Shown: in pieces, positions 32,908 through 42,107 of the stretch | How positions within the stretch are numbered: the first letter of the stretch is position 1 | Layout: each line of letters starts with the position of its first letter | Assembly: GCA_017471465.1 (NCBI GenBank) | Contig: JAFUTI010000004.1 | Location: forward strand, 1 to 64,000 | Origin: Prevotella sp. | GTDB lineage: Bacteria; Bacteroidota; Bacteroidia; Bacteroidales; Bacteroidaceae | Direction: 5' to 3' | Length of the DNA stretch: 64,000 nucleotides | Made by a program: the position numbers and the translations under genes | The notes under the pieces: generated by a model | What the model was told of the DNA's origin: nothing | Databases searched by the model: none | What the model saw: the letters and a program-made list of their open reading frames with translations, nothing else

Positions 32908-33801
32908 ATGATGGACGAAGCATTAAAGAAAAACCAATTTGTGCAACTGCAGTTCTGCGCATTGCTCTTAGCTTGTTCTCTACTGCCCGATTTCGGATCG
33001 GTCATCAGCTCGGCGCTCGGCTTAGGCGGACTAAGCGTCGTTGTCATCATCGCACGCGTCGTGGGTCTCATCGGGGCTGGCCTGGCCTGTTATAAGCTCT
33101 ACGACGGCATGAACGGTCAGATACCCGTACCCTACCTCTGCGTGATGGGCGGTGCACTGGTGCTGACACTCATCACCCTGATTCCCGGCACACCCATCTG
33201 GCTCGACTACGTGGCCATGATCCTCATGTTCGCAGCACTCTACATGGGTAAGGACAGCCTGGGTATCGTCTGGAAACTGGAGAGCACACAGGGAGCCTAT
33301 CTCATCCTGCTGACAACGCTCGTACACTTCTACTACAACATCGATGCCAAGATCTCGACGGCCATCGCCGGCCTCGTGGCTCTGATTCTCTTTATCATCG
33401 CCCTCGGCAAGTTCGGCCATTCGCTCGACGCCAACGGAAAGAGCGGCGTGTCGAAACTGAAGATTGCCGCATGGATAGGCATCGTCGGCTTCGCCATCAA
33501 GGTGCTGCTGGGGTGGATTCCCCTTATCGGCTTCGTCCTGGGCATTATCATCGGCATTGCCAACATCGTGGCCTTCATCCTGGAGTTCATCGGCTATGGT
33601 AACATTGCACGTTCAGAGACCGTCGGACTGGAAGGGCAGGCTGGTGCCGGCAAACTGCGCACCAGCATGATCCTGGTCATCGTGGCCTTCATCATCAGCC
33701 TCATCCCGGTGATAGGCCTGGTGGGTGGTCTGCTGACCATCGTTGCCCTGTGGTTCGTCTTCAGCGGCTGGAGAATGATCCTGCGCGGACTGGAGAGCTA
33801 A
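32908..33801 (+). CDS. Polytopic membrane protein of unknown function
   Basis: This 297-residue protein has about eight to nine hydrophobic helices and short loops (LACSLLPDFGSVISSALG..., VPYLCVMGGALVLTLITLIPG, IGFVLGIIIGIANIVAFILE). No charged catalytic motif or transporter signature is visible. Two adjacent ATGs (32908, 32911) are possible starts. It has its own promoter and a strong terminator. The two halves look loosely alike (GLIGAGLACYKLYDG versus GLVGGLLTIVALWFV), perhaps an internal duplication. I do not recognise the family. Confidence 0.7.
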   Translation: MMDEALKKNQFVQLQFCALLLACSLLPDFGSVISSALGLGGLSVVVIIARVVGLIGAGLACYKLYDGMNGQIPVPYLCVMGGALVLTLITLIPGTPIWLDYVAMILMFAALYMGKDSLGIVWKLESTQGAYLILLTTLVHFYYNIDAKISTAIAGLVALILFIIALGKFGHSLDANGKSGVSKLKIAAWIGIVGFAIKVLLGWIPLIGFVLGIIIGIANIVAFILEFIGYGNIARSETVGLEGQAGAGKLRTSMILVIVAFIISLIPVIGLVGGLLTIVALWFVFSGWRMILRGLES

Positions 33802-33822
33802 GAAGCGACCCTGCACATAACG

Positions 33823-33865
33823 AATTGAGGCGGCTCCGTGGGAACCGCCTCAATTTTGATTTTTC
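33823..33865 (+). terminator. Terminator of the membrane-protein gene
   Basis: AATTGAGGCGG (33823-33833) pairs perfectly with CCGCCTCAATT (33845-33855), extended inward by CTCC/GGAA, then a T-rich tail TTGATTTTTC. Confidence 0.85.
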
Positions 33866-33875
33866 TTTACAAAAA

Positions 33876-34148
33876 TTAGTTCAGAGCGTCAGCCAGCTCA
33901 GCACCAGCCTTGAACTTGGCAACCTTCTTGGCAGCGATGGTAATCTTCTGCTTGGTAGCAGGGTTGATACCCTCACGAGCGGGGCGCTCGTTAACACTGA
34001 ATGTACCGAAACCAACGAGGGCAATCTTGTCGCCGGCTACGAGAGCGTCCTTGATAGCTGCTACAGTAGCGTCCAGAGCCTTCTTTGCGTCAACCTTTGA
34101 GAGACCAGCACCAGCTGCAATCTTCTCCACTAATTCTGTTTTGTTCAT
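33876..34148 (-). CDS. HU-family nucleoid DNA-binding protein
   Basis: This 90-residue architectural protein bends DNA as a dimer. MNKTELVEKIAAGAGLSKVDA starts the helical body. GFGTFSVNERPAREGINPAT is the beta-arm with the intercalating Pro motif, and KFKAGAELADALN ends the fold. Start and length match bacterial HU exactly. A -7 box lies about 64 nt upstream. It is a single-gene unit, divergent from the rhomboid gene. Confidence 0.95.
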   Translation of the reverse strand: MNKTELVEKIAAGAGLSKVDAKKALDATVAAIKDALVAGDKIALVGFGTFSVNERPAREGINPATKQKITIAAKKVAKFKAGAELADALN

Positions 34149-34211
34149 AATTTGTTGTTAATTTAAATGATTTATAAATGGTAAAATTGCTTTAAGTTCA
34201 GAAATTTTCCG

Positions 34212-34219
34212 CAAATATA
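34212..34219 (-). promoter_or_regulatory. -7 box of the HU gene
   Basis: Minus-strand TATATTTG followed by CGG, 64 nt upstream of the HU start. The 34149-34406 spacer otherwise is A/T-rich and holds the rhomboid promoter. Confidence 0.55.
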
Positions 34220-34324
34220 GGGTAAAGTATTCAGAAAAACAACAAAAAAACGGAAAAATTTGCTTTTTTAATGAAAAAAATTTGCTTCAGTGCTGTTTTT
34301 GGTCCAAAAACCGGATATTTTTCG

Positions 34325-34332
34325 TAATTTTG
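34325..34332 (+). promoter_or_regulatory. -7 box of the rhomboid gene
   Basis: TAATTTTG followed by CAGCCG, with TTTTTG about 23 nt upstream (ending 34301). Confidence 0.5.
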
Positions 34333-34406
34333 CAGCCGAAAACAGCAAGAAAGGCTGACGGCATAAAAAAACGAAAACAACAAACCAGTTAATAGTAAGT
34401 CAAAAC

Positions 34407-35339
34407 GTGTTTCGCAACATACCTACCATCACCAAGAACCTGCTCATTGTCAATTTCCTGACATTCGTAGCAACATGGATTCTGCAACAGCGCGGAATCA
34501 ATCTGGCTAATATCGGTGGCCTTCACTTTTTCATGGCCAGCGACTTCCATCTGTTCCAGTTTGTTACCTATATGTTCCTGCACGCCAACTTCACACACAT
34601 ATTCTTTAATATGTTCGCGCTGTGGATGTTTGGCTGTGTAGTAGAGAATGTATGGGGACCGAAGAAATTCCTTTTTTATTACATTTCCTGCGGCATAGGG
34701 GCCGGACTGATGCAGGAGCTGGTGCAGCTGTTCGACTTCTACTTCCGCATCACGGCTCAGGAGCCGAGTGTCAGCTTCTCGGAACTCTTTGTCATCGGGC
34801 AGCAACTCAGCCAACAGCTGAACGGCTGGACCACCATCGGCGCGTCAGGTGCCACTTACGCCGTCCTGTTGGCCTTCGGCATGATCTTCCCCAACGAGCG
34901 CATCTTCATCTTCCCACTACCCATACCCATCAAGGCCAAGTGGTTTGTCTGCGGCTATGCCGCCATCGAACTGTTCTCGGCCATCGGTTCGTCGGGCGAC
35001 GGCGTGGCGCATATGGCACACCTGGGCGGTATGCTCTTCGGCTTCCTGATGATACGCTACTGGAACAAGCATCCCGACTCAAGCTACAACCGCTCGGGCG
35101 GCCAGGAGTTCTTCGACCGGCTGAAAAACAACTTCGAGCGGCGGCGCGGTACAGGCAGCCACATGCATGCTGAGCAAGGAGGTGCCGACGACTTAAGGGA
35201 CGACATGAACTATAACGCCCGCAAGAAGCAGAACCAGGAAGAGATAGACGCCATTCTTGACAAGATACGCAAGAGCGGCTACGACAGTCTGACCAAAGAG
35301 GAGAAGCAGAAACTCTTCGAAGCCAGCCGCAACGCATGA
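34407..35339 (+). CDS. Rhomboid-family intramembrane serine protease
   Basis: This inner-membrane protease cleaves TM substrates. The start is GTG 34407, because no in-frame ATG precedes the conserved NIPTITKNLLIVNFLT opening. It has about six TM helices, the catalytic Ser in GASGATYAV (about 146) and the His in HMAHLGGMLFG (about 203). The Bacteroidetes-type soluble tail (about 235-310) ends with RKKQNQEEIDAILDKIRKSG... EEKQKLFEASR, a small helical domain recurrent in this clade. The stop overlaps the EEP gene start (ATGA), indicating coupled expression. Confidence 0.9.
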   Translation: MFRNIPTITKNLLIVNFLTFVATWILQQRGINLANIGGLHFFMASDFHLFQFVTYMFLHANFTHIFFNMFALWMFGCVVENVWGPKKFLFYYISCGIGAGLMQELVQLFDFYFRITAQEPSVSFSELFVIGQQLSQQLNGWTTIGASGATYAVLLAFGMIFPNERIFIFPLPIPIKAKWFVCGYAAIELFSAIGSSGDGVAHMAHLGGMLFGFLMIRYWNKHPDSSYNRSGGQEFFDRLKNNFERRRGTGSHMHAEQGGADDLRDDMNYNARKKQNQEEIDAILDKIRKSGYDSLTKEEKQKLFEASRNA

Positions 35340-36427
35340 TCAAGCAGTTAAAACATTTTACACTGAACCTGATAGCTGGCGCCAACGTGGCAACGGTACT
35401 GACCATGCTGGCCACCGGCTATGCCGACCGACTGTATCCGCCCGACCACCCACTGCTGTCGGTACTCGGCCTGACATTCCCTATCTTCCTGCTGCTGAAC
35501 CTGCTGTTCCTGCTCTTCTGGGTGGTCTTCAAATGGCGACGCCTGTGGATTCCCGTTGCCGGCTACCTGCTGGCATACGCCCCCATCGCCACCTACCTGC
35601 CACTTAATCCGCGCCAGGACATCCCTGACGGCTGCATCAAGGTGCTGACCTACAACGTCTGCTCATACGGAGGCAACTATAAGTACGAAGACGCCTTCGA
35701 GCGGATACTCGACTACCTGAAAGAGCAGGATGCCGACATCGTCTGTCTGCAGGAGGATGTCGACACGTGGCGACGCTATGCCTTCCTGCGCTATGAGAAA
35801 ATCTACCCCTATAACGACACCACAGTCATCTGCAACACGCCGGAATCACTCAATGCCGTCGGCATTCACAGCCGCTACCCCATCCTGCGCAAGGAACGTA
35901 TCGACTACCCCTCATCCGCCAACGGCTCCGTGGCCTACTACCTGCTATGCGGCAACGACACGCTGCTGGTCATCAACAACCACCTGGAGAGTACGCACCT
36001 GACAACCGAAGACCGCACCCGCTACAAAGACATGCTTCGCGGCGACATGGACAGCGACACGGCAAGGGCGGAGTCGATGCTCATCTTCGACAAACTGGGC
36101 CAGGCTACCGTCCTGCGCGCCAAGGCCGTCGACAACATCGTCGACTACATCAACCGCCACTGCCAATACCCCACCATCGTCTGCGGCGACTTCAACGACA
36201 CGCCTGTCTCATACACCCGACGGGCACTGGCACAGCATCTCACCGACTGCTTCAAACAGTCAGGACGGGGCATCGGTTTGTCATATAATCAGAAAGGATT
36301 TTGGGTGCGTATCGACCACATTTTGTGTTCTTCCCACCTGACACCATACAACTGCGAAGTAGACTCAAAAAACGACCTTAGCGACCATTATCCGATGGTT
36401 TGTTGGTTAAAAATGAAGGATAAATGA
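35336..36427 (+). CDS. Membrane-anchored endonuclease/exonuclease/phosphatase-fold enzyme
   Basis: This 363-residue protein has about three N-terminal TM helices (to about residue 90) followed by an EEP domain. Metal and catalytic motifs are in order: LTYNVCSYGG, CLQEDVDTW, VINNHLEST, CGDFNDTPVSYTRR, RIDHILCS, DLSDHYPMVC. EEP enzymes hydrolyse phosphodiesters in nucleic acids, lipids or nucleotides. The membrane anchor suggests a periplasmic-facing or membrane-lipid substrate. The ATGA overlap with the rhomboid gene is common in Bacteroidales. Confidence 0.85.
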   Translation: MIKQLKHFTLNLIAGANVATVLTMLATGYADRLYPPDHPLLSVLGLTFPIFLLLNLLFLLFWVVFKWRRLWIPVAGYLLAYAPIATYLPLNPRQDIPDGCIKVLTYNVCSYGGNYKYEDAFERILDYLKEQDADIVCLQEDVDTWRRYAFLRYEKIYPYNDTTVICNTPESLNAVGIHSRYPILRKERIDYPSSANGSVAYYLLCGNDTLLVINNHLESTHLTTEDRTRYKDMLRGDMDSDTARAESMLIFDKLGQATVLRAKAVDNIVDYINRHCQYPTIVCGDFNDTPVSYTRRALAQHLTDCFKQSGRGIGLSYNQKGFWVRIDHILCSSHLTPYNCEVDSKNDLSDHYPMVCWLKMKDK

Positions 36428-36479
36428 CGTTTTTTCGCTGAAAAACGCCAATAAATTTTCCCAACCGTAAAAAAATGTG

Positions 36480-36487
36480 TATATTTG
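36480..36487 (+). promoter_or_regulatory. -7 box of secDF
   Basis: TATATTTG followed by CAGGC, 48 nt upstream of ATG 36535. Confidence 0.55.
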
Positions 36488-36534
36488 CAGGCTCAATCGC
36501 GCATATAAATAAATAATTATTATAAATAACAAAA

Positions 36535-39500
36535 ATGCAAAACAAAGGAATTGTAAAGTTTATTGCAGTGCTTCTGGTGCTCGTATGCTGCTTCTACCTC
36601 TCCTTCTCGTTTGTGACCCGCCACTACGAATCGAAGGCGGCCGCCATGGGTGAGGAGGCTGGTCAGGAGTATCTTGACAGCATCATGAACGAGAAAGTCT
36701 ACATGGGCATTTACTCGCTGAAGCAGTGCCGCGAGATGGAGATTGGCCTGGGTCTTGACCTGAAAGGCGGTATGAACGTGATTCTTGAGGTGTCGGTACC
36801 CGATGTCGTCGACGTGCTGGCCGACCACAAGCAGGATGCTGCCTACAAGAAGTCGATGGAGCAGGCCAAGAAGGAGGAGGAGACCAGTCAGGACGACTTC
36901 CTCTCGCTGTTCATCAAGTATTGGAAACAGAATTCGAACGGACGTCCCCTGGCCGCCATCTTTGCTACACAGCAGATGAAGGGCAAGGTGAGCACACAGT
37001 CTACCGACTCTGAGGTGGAGAATGCCCTGCGCGCAGAGATCCAGTCGGCCGTCGACAACTCTTTCAACGTGGTCCGTAACCGTATCGACAAGTTCGGTGT
37101 CGTTCAGCCCAACATCCAGAAGCTGGAGGGACAGAGCGGCCGTATCATGGTCGAGATGCCTGGTATCAAAGAGCCTGAGCGTGTGCGTAAGCTCCTGCAG
37201 GGTTCGGCCAACCTGGAGTTCTGGGAGACCTACAACTCACAGGAGATTGTGCCGATGCTGGCTACACTGAACCAGAAGTATGCCGCCCTGGGTGGCGATG
37301 CAGCCAACGTGAGCACCGATTCTGTCGCTGCTGATACTGCCGCCGTTGCCGAGGCTGCTACGGTGGCTGACAGTTCGGCTGTCGGCACCGATCTGGCTGC
37401 CAAGCTGGCCAAGAAAGGAGCTACCGACAAAGCTGCTGATGCCAAGGCTAAGGAGCTGATGAAGAAGCAGAACCCGCTCTTCGCCATCTTCCAGCCCGTA
37501 CAGGGTCAGGGTCTGGCCATCGTCGGCTATGCCAATGCCCGCGATACTGCTGACGTCAACAAGGTTATCTACTCAGAGATTGCCGCTACGGTGCTGCCTG
37601 CTGAGTGCAAGCTGCGCTGGGGTGCCAAACCCGAGGACTTCGGCGGCGAGAACACCCGTGGCGACATCTTCGCGCTGTATGCCCTGAAGATTACCGAGCC
37701 CAACGGCCGTGCTCCGCTGGAGGGTGATGTTATCACCAACTCCAAGGACGACTTCGACCAGATGGGTCACCCCTCTGTATCGATGCAGATGAACTCCGAC
37801 GGCGCCCGTCGCTGGAGTCAGATTACGAAGCAGAACATCGGCCGCGGCGTAGCCATCGTCCTCGACGACGCTGTCTACTCCGCTCCCCGTATCCTCACAC
37901 AGATTGATGGCGGCAACTCGCAGATTACGGGTAACTTCACCATCGAGGACACCAAGGACCTGGCCAACACGCTGAATAGCGGAAAAATGCCGGCTCCTAC
38001 ACGTATCGTACAGGAAGAGGTCGTTGGCCCGTCACTCGGTGCTCAGTCTATCCAGCAGGGTATCATCTCGTTTGTCGTCGCTTTCGTACTGCTGATGATC
38101 TACATGATCATGCTGTACGGACCCATCCCTGGTCTGATGGCCGACTGCGCCCTGCTCTTCAACCTGTTCTTCACACTGGGTATCCTCACCTCGTTCCAGG
38201 CCGCACTGACCATGCCGGGTATCGCCGGTATCGTGCTGACACTGGGTACGGCCGTCGACGCCAACGTGCTGATTTACGAGCGTACCAAGGAGGAGCTGCG
38301 TAAGGGTCTGAAGGTGAAGGAGGCTCTGAACAAGGGTTACTCGAACGCCTTCTCGGCTATCTTCGACTCGAACGTCACGTCACTCATCACCGGTTTCATC
38401 CTGCTGTTCTTCGGTACTGGTCCTGTCAAGGGCTTCGCCACCACCTGGATTATCGGTATCTTCTGCTCGTTCTTCACCGCCGTGTTCCTGACACGTCTGG
38501 TCTATGAGAACCGTCTGAAGAAGGACAAGTGGACCAACCTGACCTTCGTCACCGCCTACTCAAAGAACATGATGCAGAACTCGCACATCAACTTCATGGG
38601 CGCCTATAAGAAGTCGTTCATCATCTGGGCTGCCGCTGCCGTCATCTTCTGTATCTCGTTCGCTGTCCGCGGCTTAAGCCAGAGTATCGACTTCACCGGT
38701 GGCCGTAACTACGTCGTCGTGCTCGACAAGGAGACACCCGTAGAGCAGGTGCGCCAGGCTCTCAGCGGCGCCTTCATCAACACCATCGGCGAGAAGGCCA
38801 ACCAGGAGGCTAACACCAGCGTCATCGCCCTGGGTACCGACGGCAAGACCGTCCGTATCTCTACCAACTGGGACATCGAGTCGAACAATCCCGAGGTGGA
38901 CGACAAGGCAGAGACCATCCTTTACAACGCATTGAAGAAGAGCGGTCTCATCAAACAGGCTGACGTCAACTCATTCAAGAACCCTGACATCCGCGAGGGT
39001 GGCTCTATCATCAGCTCGGCAAAGGTAGGCCCGTCGGTGGCTAAGGACATCACCTACGGTGCTATCATCTCGGTCATCATTGCCCTGATAGCCATCTTCC
39101 TCTATATCCTGCTGCGTTTCCGCAACGTCGCCTTCTCGGTAGGCTCTACCGTGGCCCTGTTCTTCGACGCCCTCGTTGTTATCGGCTTCTACAGCGTACT
39201 GTGGGGCTGGGTACCCATGTCACTTGAGATTGACCAGACATTCATCGGTGCTATCCTGACGGTGATCGGTTACTCCATCAACGATAAGGTGGTGGTCTTC
39301 GACCGCGTGCGTGAGAACATCCAGCTCTTCGGCAAGCGCGACCGCCAGACGCTGTTCAACGACTCGCTGAACCAGACGCTGGCACGTACCATCAACACCT
39401 CGGTGACAACGCTCATCGTGCTGCTCTGTATCTTCATCCTCGGTGGTGACTCGATCCGCAGCTTCTCGTTCGCCATGATCCTGGGTGTCATCTTCGGTAC

Positions 39501-39594
39501 GCTCTCCTCACTCTTCATCGCTGCTCCCGTGGCTTATCTCACCATGGGTCGCACCATCCGTGAAGACGAGGCTACTGCTGCTGAGGCTAAGTAA
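36535..39594 (+). CDS. secDF: Protein translocase subunit SecDF (fused)
   Basis: This inner-membrane Sec accessory protein uses the proton gradient to pull exported proteins into the periplasm. At 1019 aa it is the fused form typical of Bacteroidetes. SecD opens with one TM and GLDLKGGMNVILEVSVPDVV. The P1 domain carries an Ala/Asp-rich insert near 260-305. TM block one includes GTAVDANVLIYERTKEE. SecF begins near 715 (SIDFTGGRNYVVVL) and its TM block includes GYSINDKVVVFDRVREN. Motifs are intact. It is a single gene with its own promoter and a bidirectional terminator. Confidence 0.95.
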   Translation: MQNKGIVKFIAVLLVLVCCFYLSFSFVTRHYESKAAAMGEEAGQEYLDSIMNEKVYMGIYSLKQCREMEIGLGLDLKGGMNVILEVSVPDVVDVLADHKQDAAYKKSMEQAKKEEETSQDDFLSLFIKYWKQNSNGRPLAAIFATQQMKGKVSTQSTDSEVENALRAEIQSAVDNSFNVVRNRIDKFGVVQPNIQKLEGQSGRIMVEMPGIKEPERVRKLLQGSANLEFWETYNSQEIVPMLATLNQKYAALGGDAANVSTDSVAADTAAVAEAATVADSSAVGTDLAAKLAKKGATDKAADAKAKELMKKQNPLFAIFQPVQGQGLAIVGYANARDTADVNKVIYSEIAATVLPAECKLRWGAKPEDFGGENTRGDIFALYALKITEPNGRAPLEGDVITNSKDDFDQMGHPSVSMQMNSDGARRWSQITKQNIGRGVAIVLDDAVYSAPRILTQIDGGNSQITGNFTIEDTKDLANTLNSGKMPAPTRIVQEEVVGPSLGAQSIQQGIISFVVAFVLLMIYMIMLYGPIPGLMADCALLFNLFFTLGILTSFQAALTMPGIAGIVLTLGTAVDANVLIYERTKEELRKGLKVKEALNKGYSNAFSAIFDSNVTSLITGFILLFFGTGPVKGFATTWIIGIFCSFFTAVFLTRLVYENRLKKDKWTNLTFVTAYSKNMMQNSHINFMGAYKKSFIIWAAAAVIFCISFAVRGLSQSIDFTGGRNYVVVLDKETPVEQVRQALSGAFINTIGEKANQEANTSVIALGTDGKTVRISTNWDIESNNPEVDDKAETILYNALKKSGLIKQADVNSFKNPDIREGGSIISSAKVGPSVAKDITYGAIISVIIALIAIFLYILLRFRNVAFSVGSTVALFFDALVVIGFYSVLWGWVPMSLEIDQTFIGAILTVIGYSINDKVVVFDRVRENIQLFGKRDRQTLFNDSLNQTLARTINTSVTTLIVLLCIFILGGDSIRSFSFAMILGVIFGTLSSLFIAAPVAYLTMGRTIREDEATAAEAK

Positions 39595-39611
39595 CCCTTA
39601 ATGCAATAAAA

Positions 39612-39652
39612 AAAACGGCCAGGCTCTCCGGAGAGTCTGGCCGTCTTTTTTT
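39612..39652. terminator. Bidirectional terminator between secDF and the pseudouridine synthase
   Basis: ACGGCCAGGCTCTCC / GGAGAGTCTGGCCGT, a stem of about 15 bp with one mismatch and almost no loop, flanked by AAAAAAAA on the left and TTTTTTT on the right. Confidence 0.9.
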
Positions 39653-39658
39653 ATCTTT

Positions 39659-41005
39659 CTAAAAATCAGGGGGCTGTTCAAAGGTCATCCGTTCCTTGGT
39701 CTGGGGATGCGTAAATTCCAGACGATCGGCATGGAGATAGAGACGGTCGGCAGGACGACCATAGAGCTCGTCGCCAAGGATGGGACAGCCAAGACCATCG
39801 GGGTGAGCACAATGCATACGAAGCTGGTGGGTACGACCGGTGTGAGGAGAGAGGCGCACGCGGTCGGGGCCAATCATCTCGAAGTCGGTGACAGCCGCTT
39901 TGCCATGCTCATAGTCAACAACTTGGCGGGGCCGGTTCAGCGGGTCGCCGGACAGAGGCAGCGAGAGAGTGCCCTTGGTGGTGCGTGGTGCGCCTAACGT
40001 GACGTCCAACAGTGCCACGTAGGTCTTACGGATACTACGGTCGGCGAACTGTTGCTGCAAGTCGCGGTAGACGTCACGGGAGCGGCCGGCGACCATCAGT
40101 CCGCTGGTGCCCATGTCGAGCCGATGGGCCAACAAGGCGCCGGGGTAGCGCTGACTCAGGATGGTGGCTACCGAATAACTGCCGATACGCCCAGGGACGC
40201 TGAGCAGGCCCGACGGTTTGTTGACGACAATAACGGTCTCATCCTCATAGACTATCTCTATAGTCTGCCGTGGTGCTTCCGTCTGTTCCTCAGGGTTGGC
40301 GTCGACGGCCAGTCCTTGAAGCATCCACGTCAGTACGGGCTTGCACTTGCCACGACAGGCAGGATAGAACTGCCCGTGCTGACGGACTTCGGTCCTGGGT
40401 GACGGCCCCCACCAGAACTCAGCCATACACAGTGGTCTCATACGGTGCTCATAGGCATACTGAAGCAACTTGGGAGCACAGCAGTCGCCGGTGCCGCCCG
40501 GTGGAAACGGAAACCGGCGGCGTATCCGCTCCGAACTATGATAGTCCTGCCATACATCGACCAGCTGGCGGCGCTCGCCACGGGCATTGAGGAACCGGTA
40601 TTGGTCGAAGAGCCACAGCTGCAGCTGTTGTGACCGGCGGCGGCGCTCCTCTTTCTGACTGTCATCGCGCATGGCTGAGATCAGACGCTCCTCTTGCTTG
40701 AAATGTCCGTCGGGCTGCTGGGCATCGTAGACGGGCGGTACGAAATAAGGCCAGTCGTTGCGACCTTCCAGCAGTCCTGAATAGGCGGCAACGAAGCCCA
40801 ACCGGCCGTCGGCATCGGTAACAACCAGGACACCGAACATCTTTCCCTCTGTGAGCACCATGCGCCCTAATTCCTGCTGCACCTCCTTCGCTGCCAACAG
40901 GCAGAGGGGATGAGGCTCGTAGCAGAAGGGCCAGGTGAACCTGGCCGGCCGCTCCACATCAGTCTGCAAAGGGTGAAACACTGTTGACGTCATATCGTCT
41001 TCCAT
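39659..41005 (-). CDS. RluA-family RNA pseudouridine synthase with an N-terminal extension
   Basis: This 448-residue enzyme isomerises uridine in rRNA or tRNA. The catalytic domain occupies about 220-448, with YEDETVIVVNKPSGLLSVPG, the catalytic Asp in HRLDMGTSGLMVAGRS and the LSPHTGRTHQLRMHCAHPDG tail motif. The first 215 residues form an extension with FTWPFCYEPHPLCLLAAKEVQ and cysteine-containing segments (GDCCAPKLLQYAYEH, YPACRGKC). It is seen in Bacteroidetes RluA homologues and may be an RNA-binding module. The start is placed at 41005 because the upstream frame enters the tsf terminator. The RNA target is unknown. Confidence 0.85.
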   Translation of the reverse strand: MEDDMTSTVFHPLQTDVERPARFTWPFCYEPHPLCLLAAKEVQQELGRMVLTEGKMFGVLVVTDADGRLGFVAAYSGLLEGRNDWPYFVPPVYDAQQPDGHFKQEERLISAMRDDSQKEERRRRSQQLQLWLFDQYRFLNARGERRQLVDVWQDYHSSERIRRRFPFPPGGTGDCCAPKLLQYAYEHRMRPLCMAEFWWGPSPRTEVRQHGQFYPACRGKCKPVLTWMLQGLAVDANPEEQTEAPRQTIEIVYEDETVIVVNKPSGLLSVPGRIGSYSVATILSQRYPGALLAHRLDMGTSGLMVAGRSRDVYRDLQQQFADRSIRKTYVALLDVTLGAPRTTKGTLSLPLSGDPLNRPRQVVDYEHGKAAVTDFEMIGPDRVRLSPHTGRTHQLRMHCAHPDGLGCPILGDELYGRPADRLYLHADRLEFTHPQTKERMTFEQPPDF

Positions 41006-41008
41006 CAT

Positions 41009-41048
41009 AAAAAAATATGAGGGACGTGCCGACAGGCGCATCCCTCAT
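41009..41048 (-). terminator. Terminator of the rplM-rpsI-rpsB-tsf operon
   Basis: Minus-strand ATGAGGGA (41048-41041) and TCCCTCAT (41024-41017) with a GC-rich loop, followed by ATTTTTTT. It ends within a few bases of the pseudouridine-synthase ATG, so that gene needs read-through or its own start signal inside the terminator. Confidence 0.8.
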
Positions 41049-41073
41049 GAATAGTGTATTGAGAAAATTCAAA

Positions 41074-42069
41074 TTAGTCGGCAACGAGCGTGAAGCGCTT
41101 GAAAGCGACAATCTTCAGCTCCTTGTCCTGCTTGGCCAGCCACTGCTCGACAGTAGCCTTGTCACCGTCGCCGAACTGGAACTCCTGGTCGACGAGGCAG
41201 TTCTCCTTGAGGAACTTCTGCACACGACCCTTGGCGATGTTCTCAATCATAGGCATCTTCAGCTGAGCCTCACCCTCGACCTTTGCCTCGGCAATGATCT
41301 TGCGAGCCTCGTCGGCCTGAGCCTGTGTCAGCCAGCCCTTAGCCATGTTCGACTCGATGTGGTCTTCGCTATCAACGAGGTTGGGGTTGATACCTGCCTT
41401 CTTAATCTTCATCTCCACGAACTTCTCCACCTGCTCGAGCTTCGTCTTCTCAACAGCAGTCTTGTACTCCTCGTCGAGAATCTTCTGCTCAACACTCTCC
41501 TTGTCGAGAGCTACAGGCTTCATGGCTGCAACCTGCATAGCCACGAGGTGACCCTGCTCGGCAGCGGGCTTGTTAGTCTGTACCATGGTGCACAGGGTGT
41601 GCTTGCCCATGTGGTCGTAAACCTCAACATTCTCACCCTCAAGCGTCAGGTAGCCGTCAAGCTCCATCTTCTCACCGGTGATACCACTGCGCTGAGTGAC
41701 AGCCTCCTGAGCGGTCTGACCACCCAGGTCGAGAGCCTTCACAGCCTCGATGTCCTGAGCCTTGGCAGCGATGGCAGCGTCGAGAATGCTCTGAGTCAGA
41801 GCGATGAAGTCGGCACCGTTAGCCACGAAGTCGGTCTCGCACTTCAGAGCTATCATAGCAGCAAAGCCATCCACCTTCTTCACGAGTACACAACCATTAG
41901 ATGTCTCACGGTCGCTACGCTTGGCAGCGATAGCCAGGCCACGCTCGCGGAGCAGCTCCTTAGCCTTGTCGAAGTCGCCCTCAGCCTCAGTCAGAGCCTT
42001 CTTAACGTCAGCCAGACCAGCGCCGGTCATAGCGCGAAGCTTCTTGATATCGTCAATTGAAATTGCCAT
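41074..42069 (-). CDS. tsf: Translation elongation factor Ts
   Basis: EF-Ts is the guanine-nucleotide exchange factor for EF-Tu. The start MAISIDDIKKLRAMTGAGLADV is the canonical N-terminus; the frame upstream is spacer. At 331 aa, the Bacteroidetes length, it has TDFVANGADFIALTQ near 80 (EF-Tu contact). It lies 38 nt after rpsB across a TATAAAC-type short-word repeat and is last in the ribosomal operon. Confidence 0.95.
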   Translation of the reverse strand: MAISIDDIKKLRAMTGAGLADVKKALTEAEGDFDKAKELLRERGLAIAAKRSDRETSNGCVLVKKVDGFAAMIALKCETDFVANGADFIALTQSILDAAIAAKAQDIEAVKALDLGGQTAQEAVTQRSGITGEKMELDGYLTLEGENVEVYDHMGKHTLCTMVQTNKPAAEQGHLVAMQVAAMKPVALDKESVEQKILDEEYKTAVEKTKLEQVEKFVEMKIKKAGINPNLVDSEDHIESNMAKGWLTQAQADEARKIIAEAKVEGEAQLKMPMIENIAKGRVQKFLKENCLVDQEFQFGDGDKATVEQWLAKQDKELKIVAFKRFTLVAD

Positions 42070-42070
42070 A

Positions 42071-42107
42071 ATTCTATAAACTATAAACTTTAAACTATAA
42101 ACTAAAA
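42071..42107 (-). repeat. TATAAACT short-word repeat between rpsB and tsf
   Basis: CTATAAACTATAAACTTTAA continues as ACTATAAACT on the plus strand: four copies of a 7-8-nt word fill the entire rpsB-tsf spacer. Confidence 0.7.
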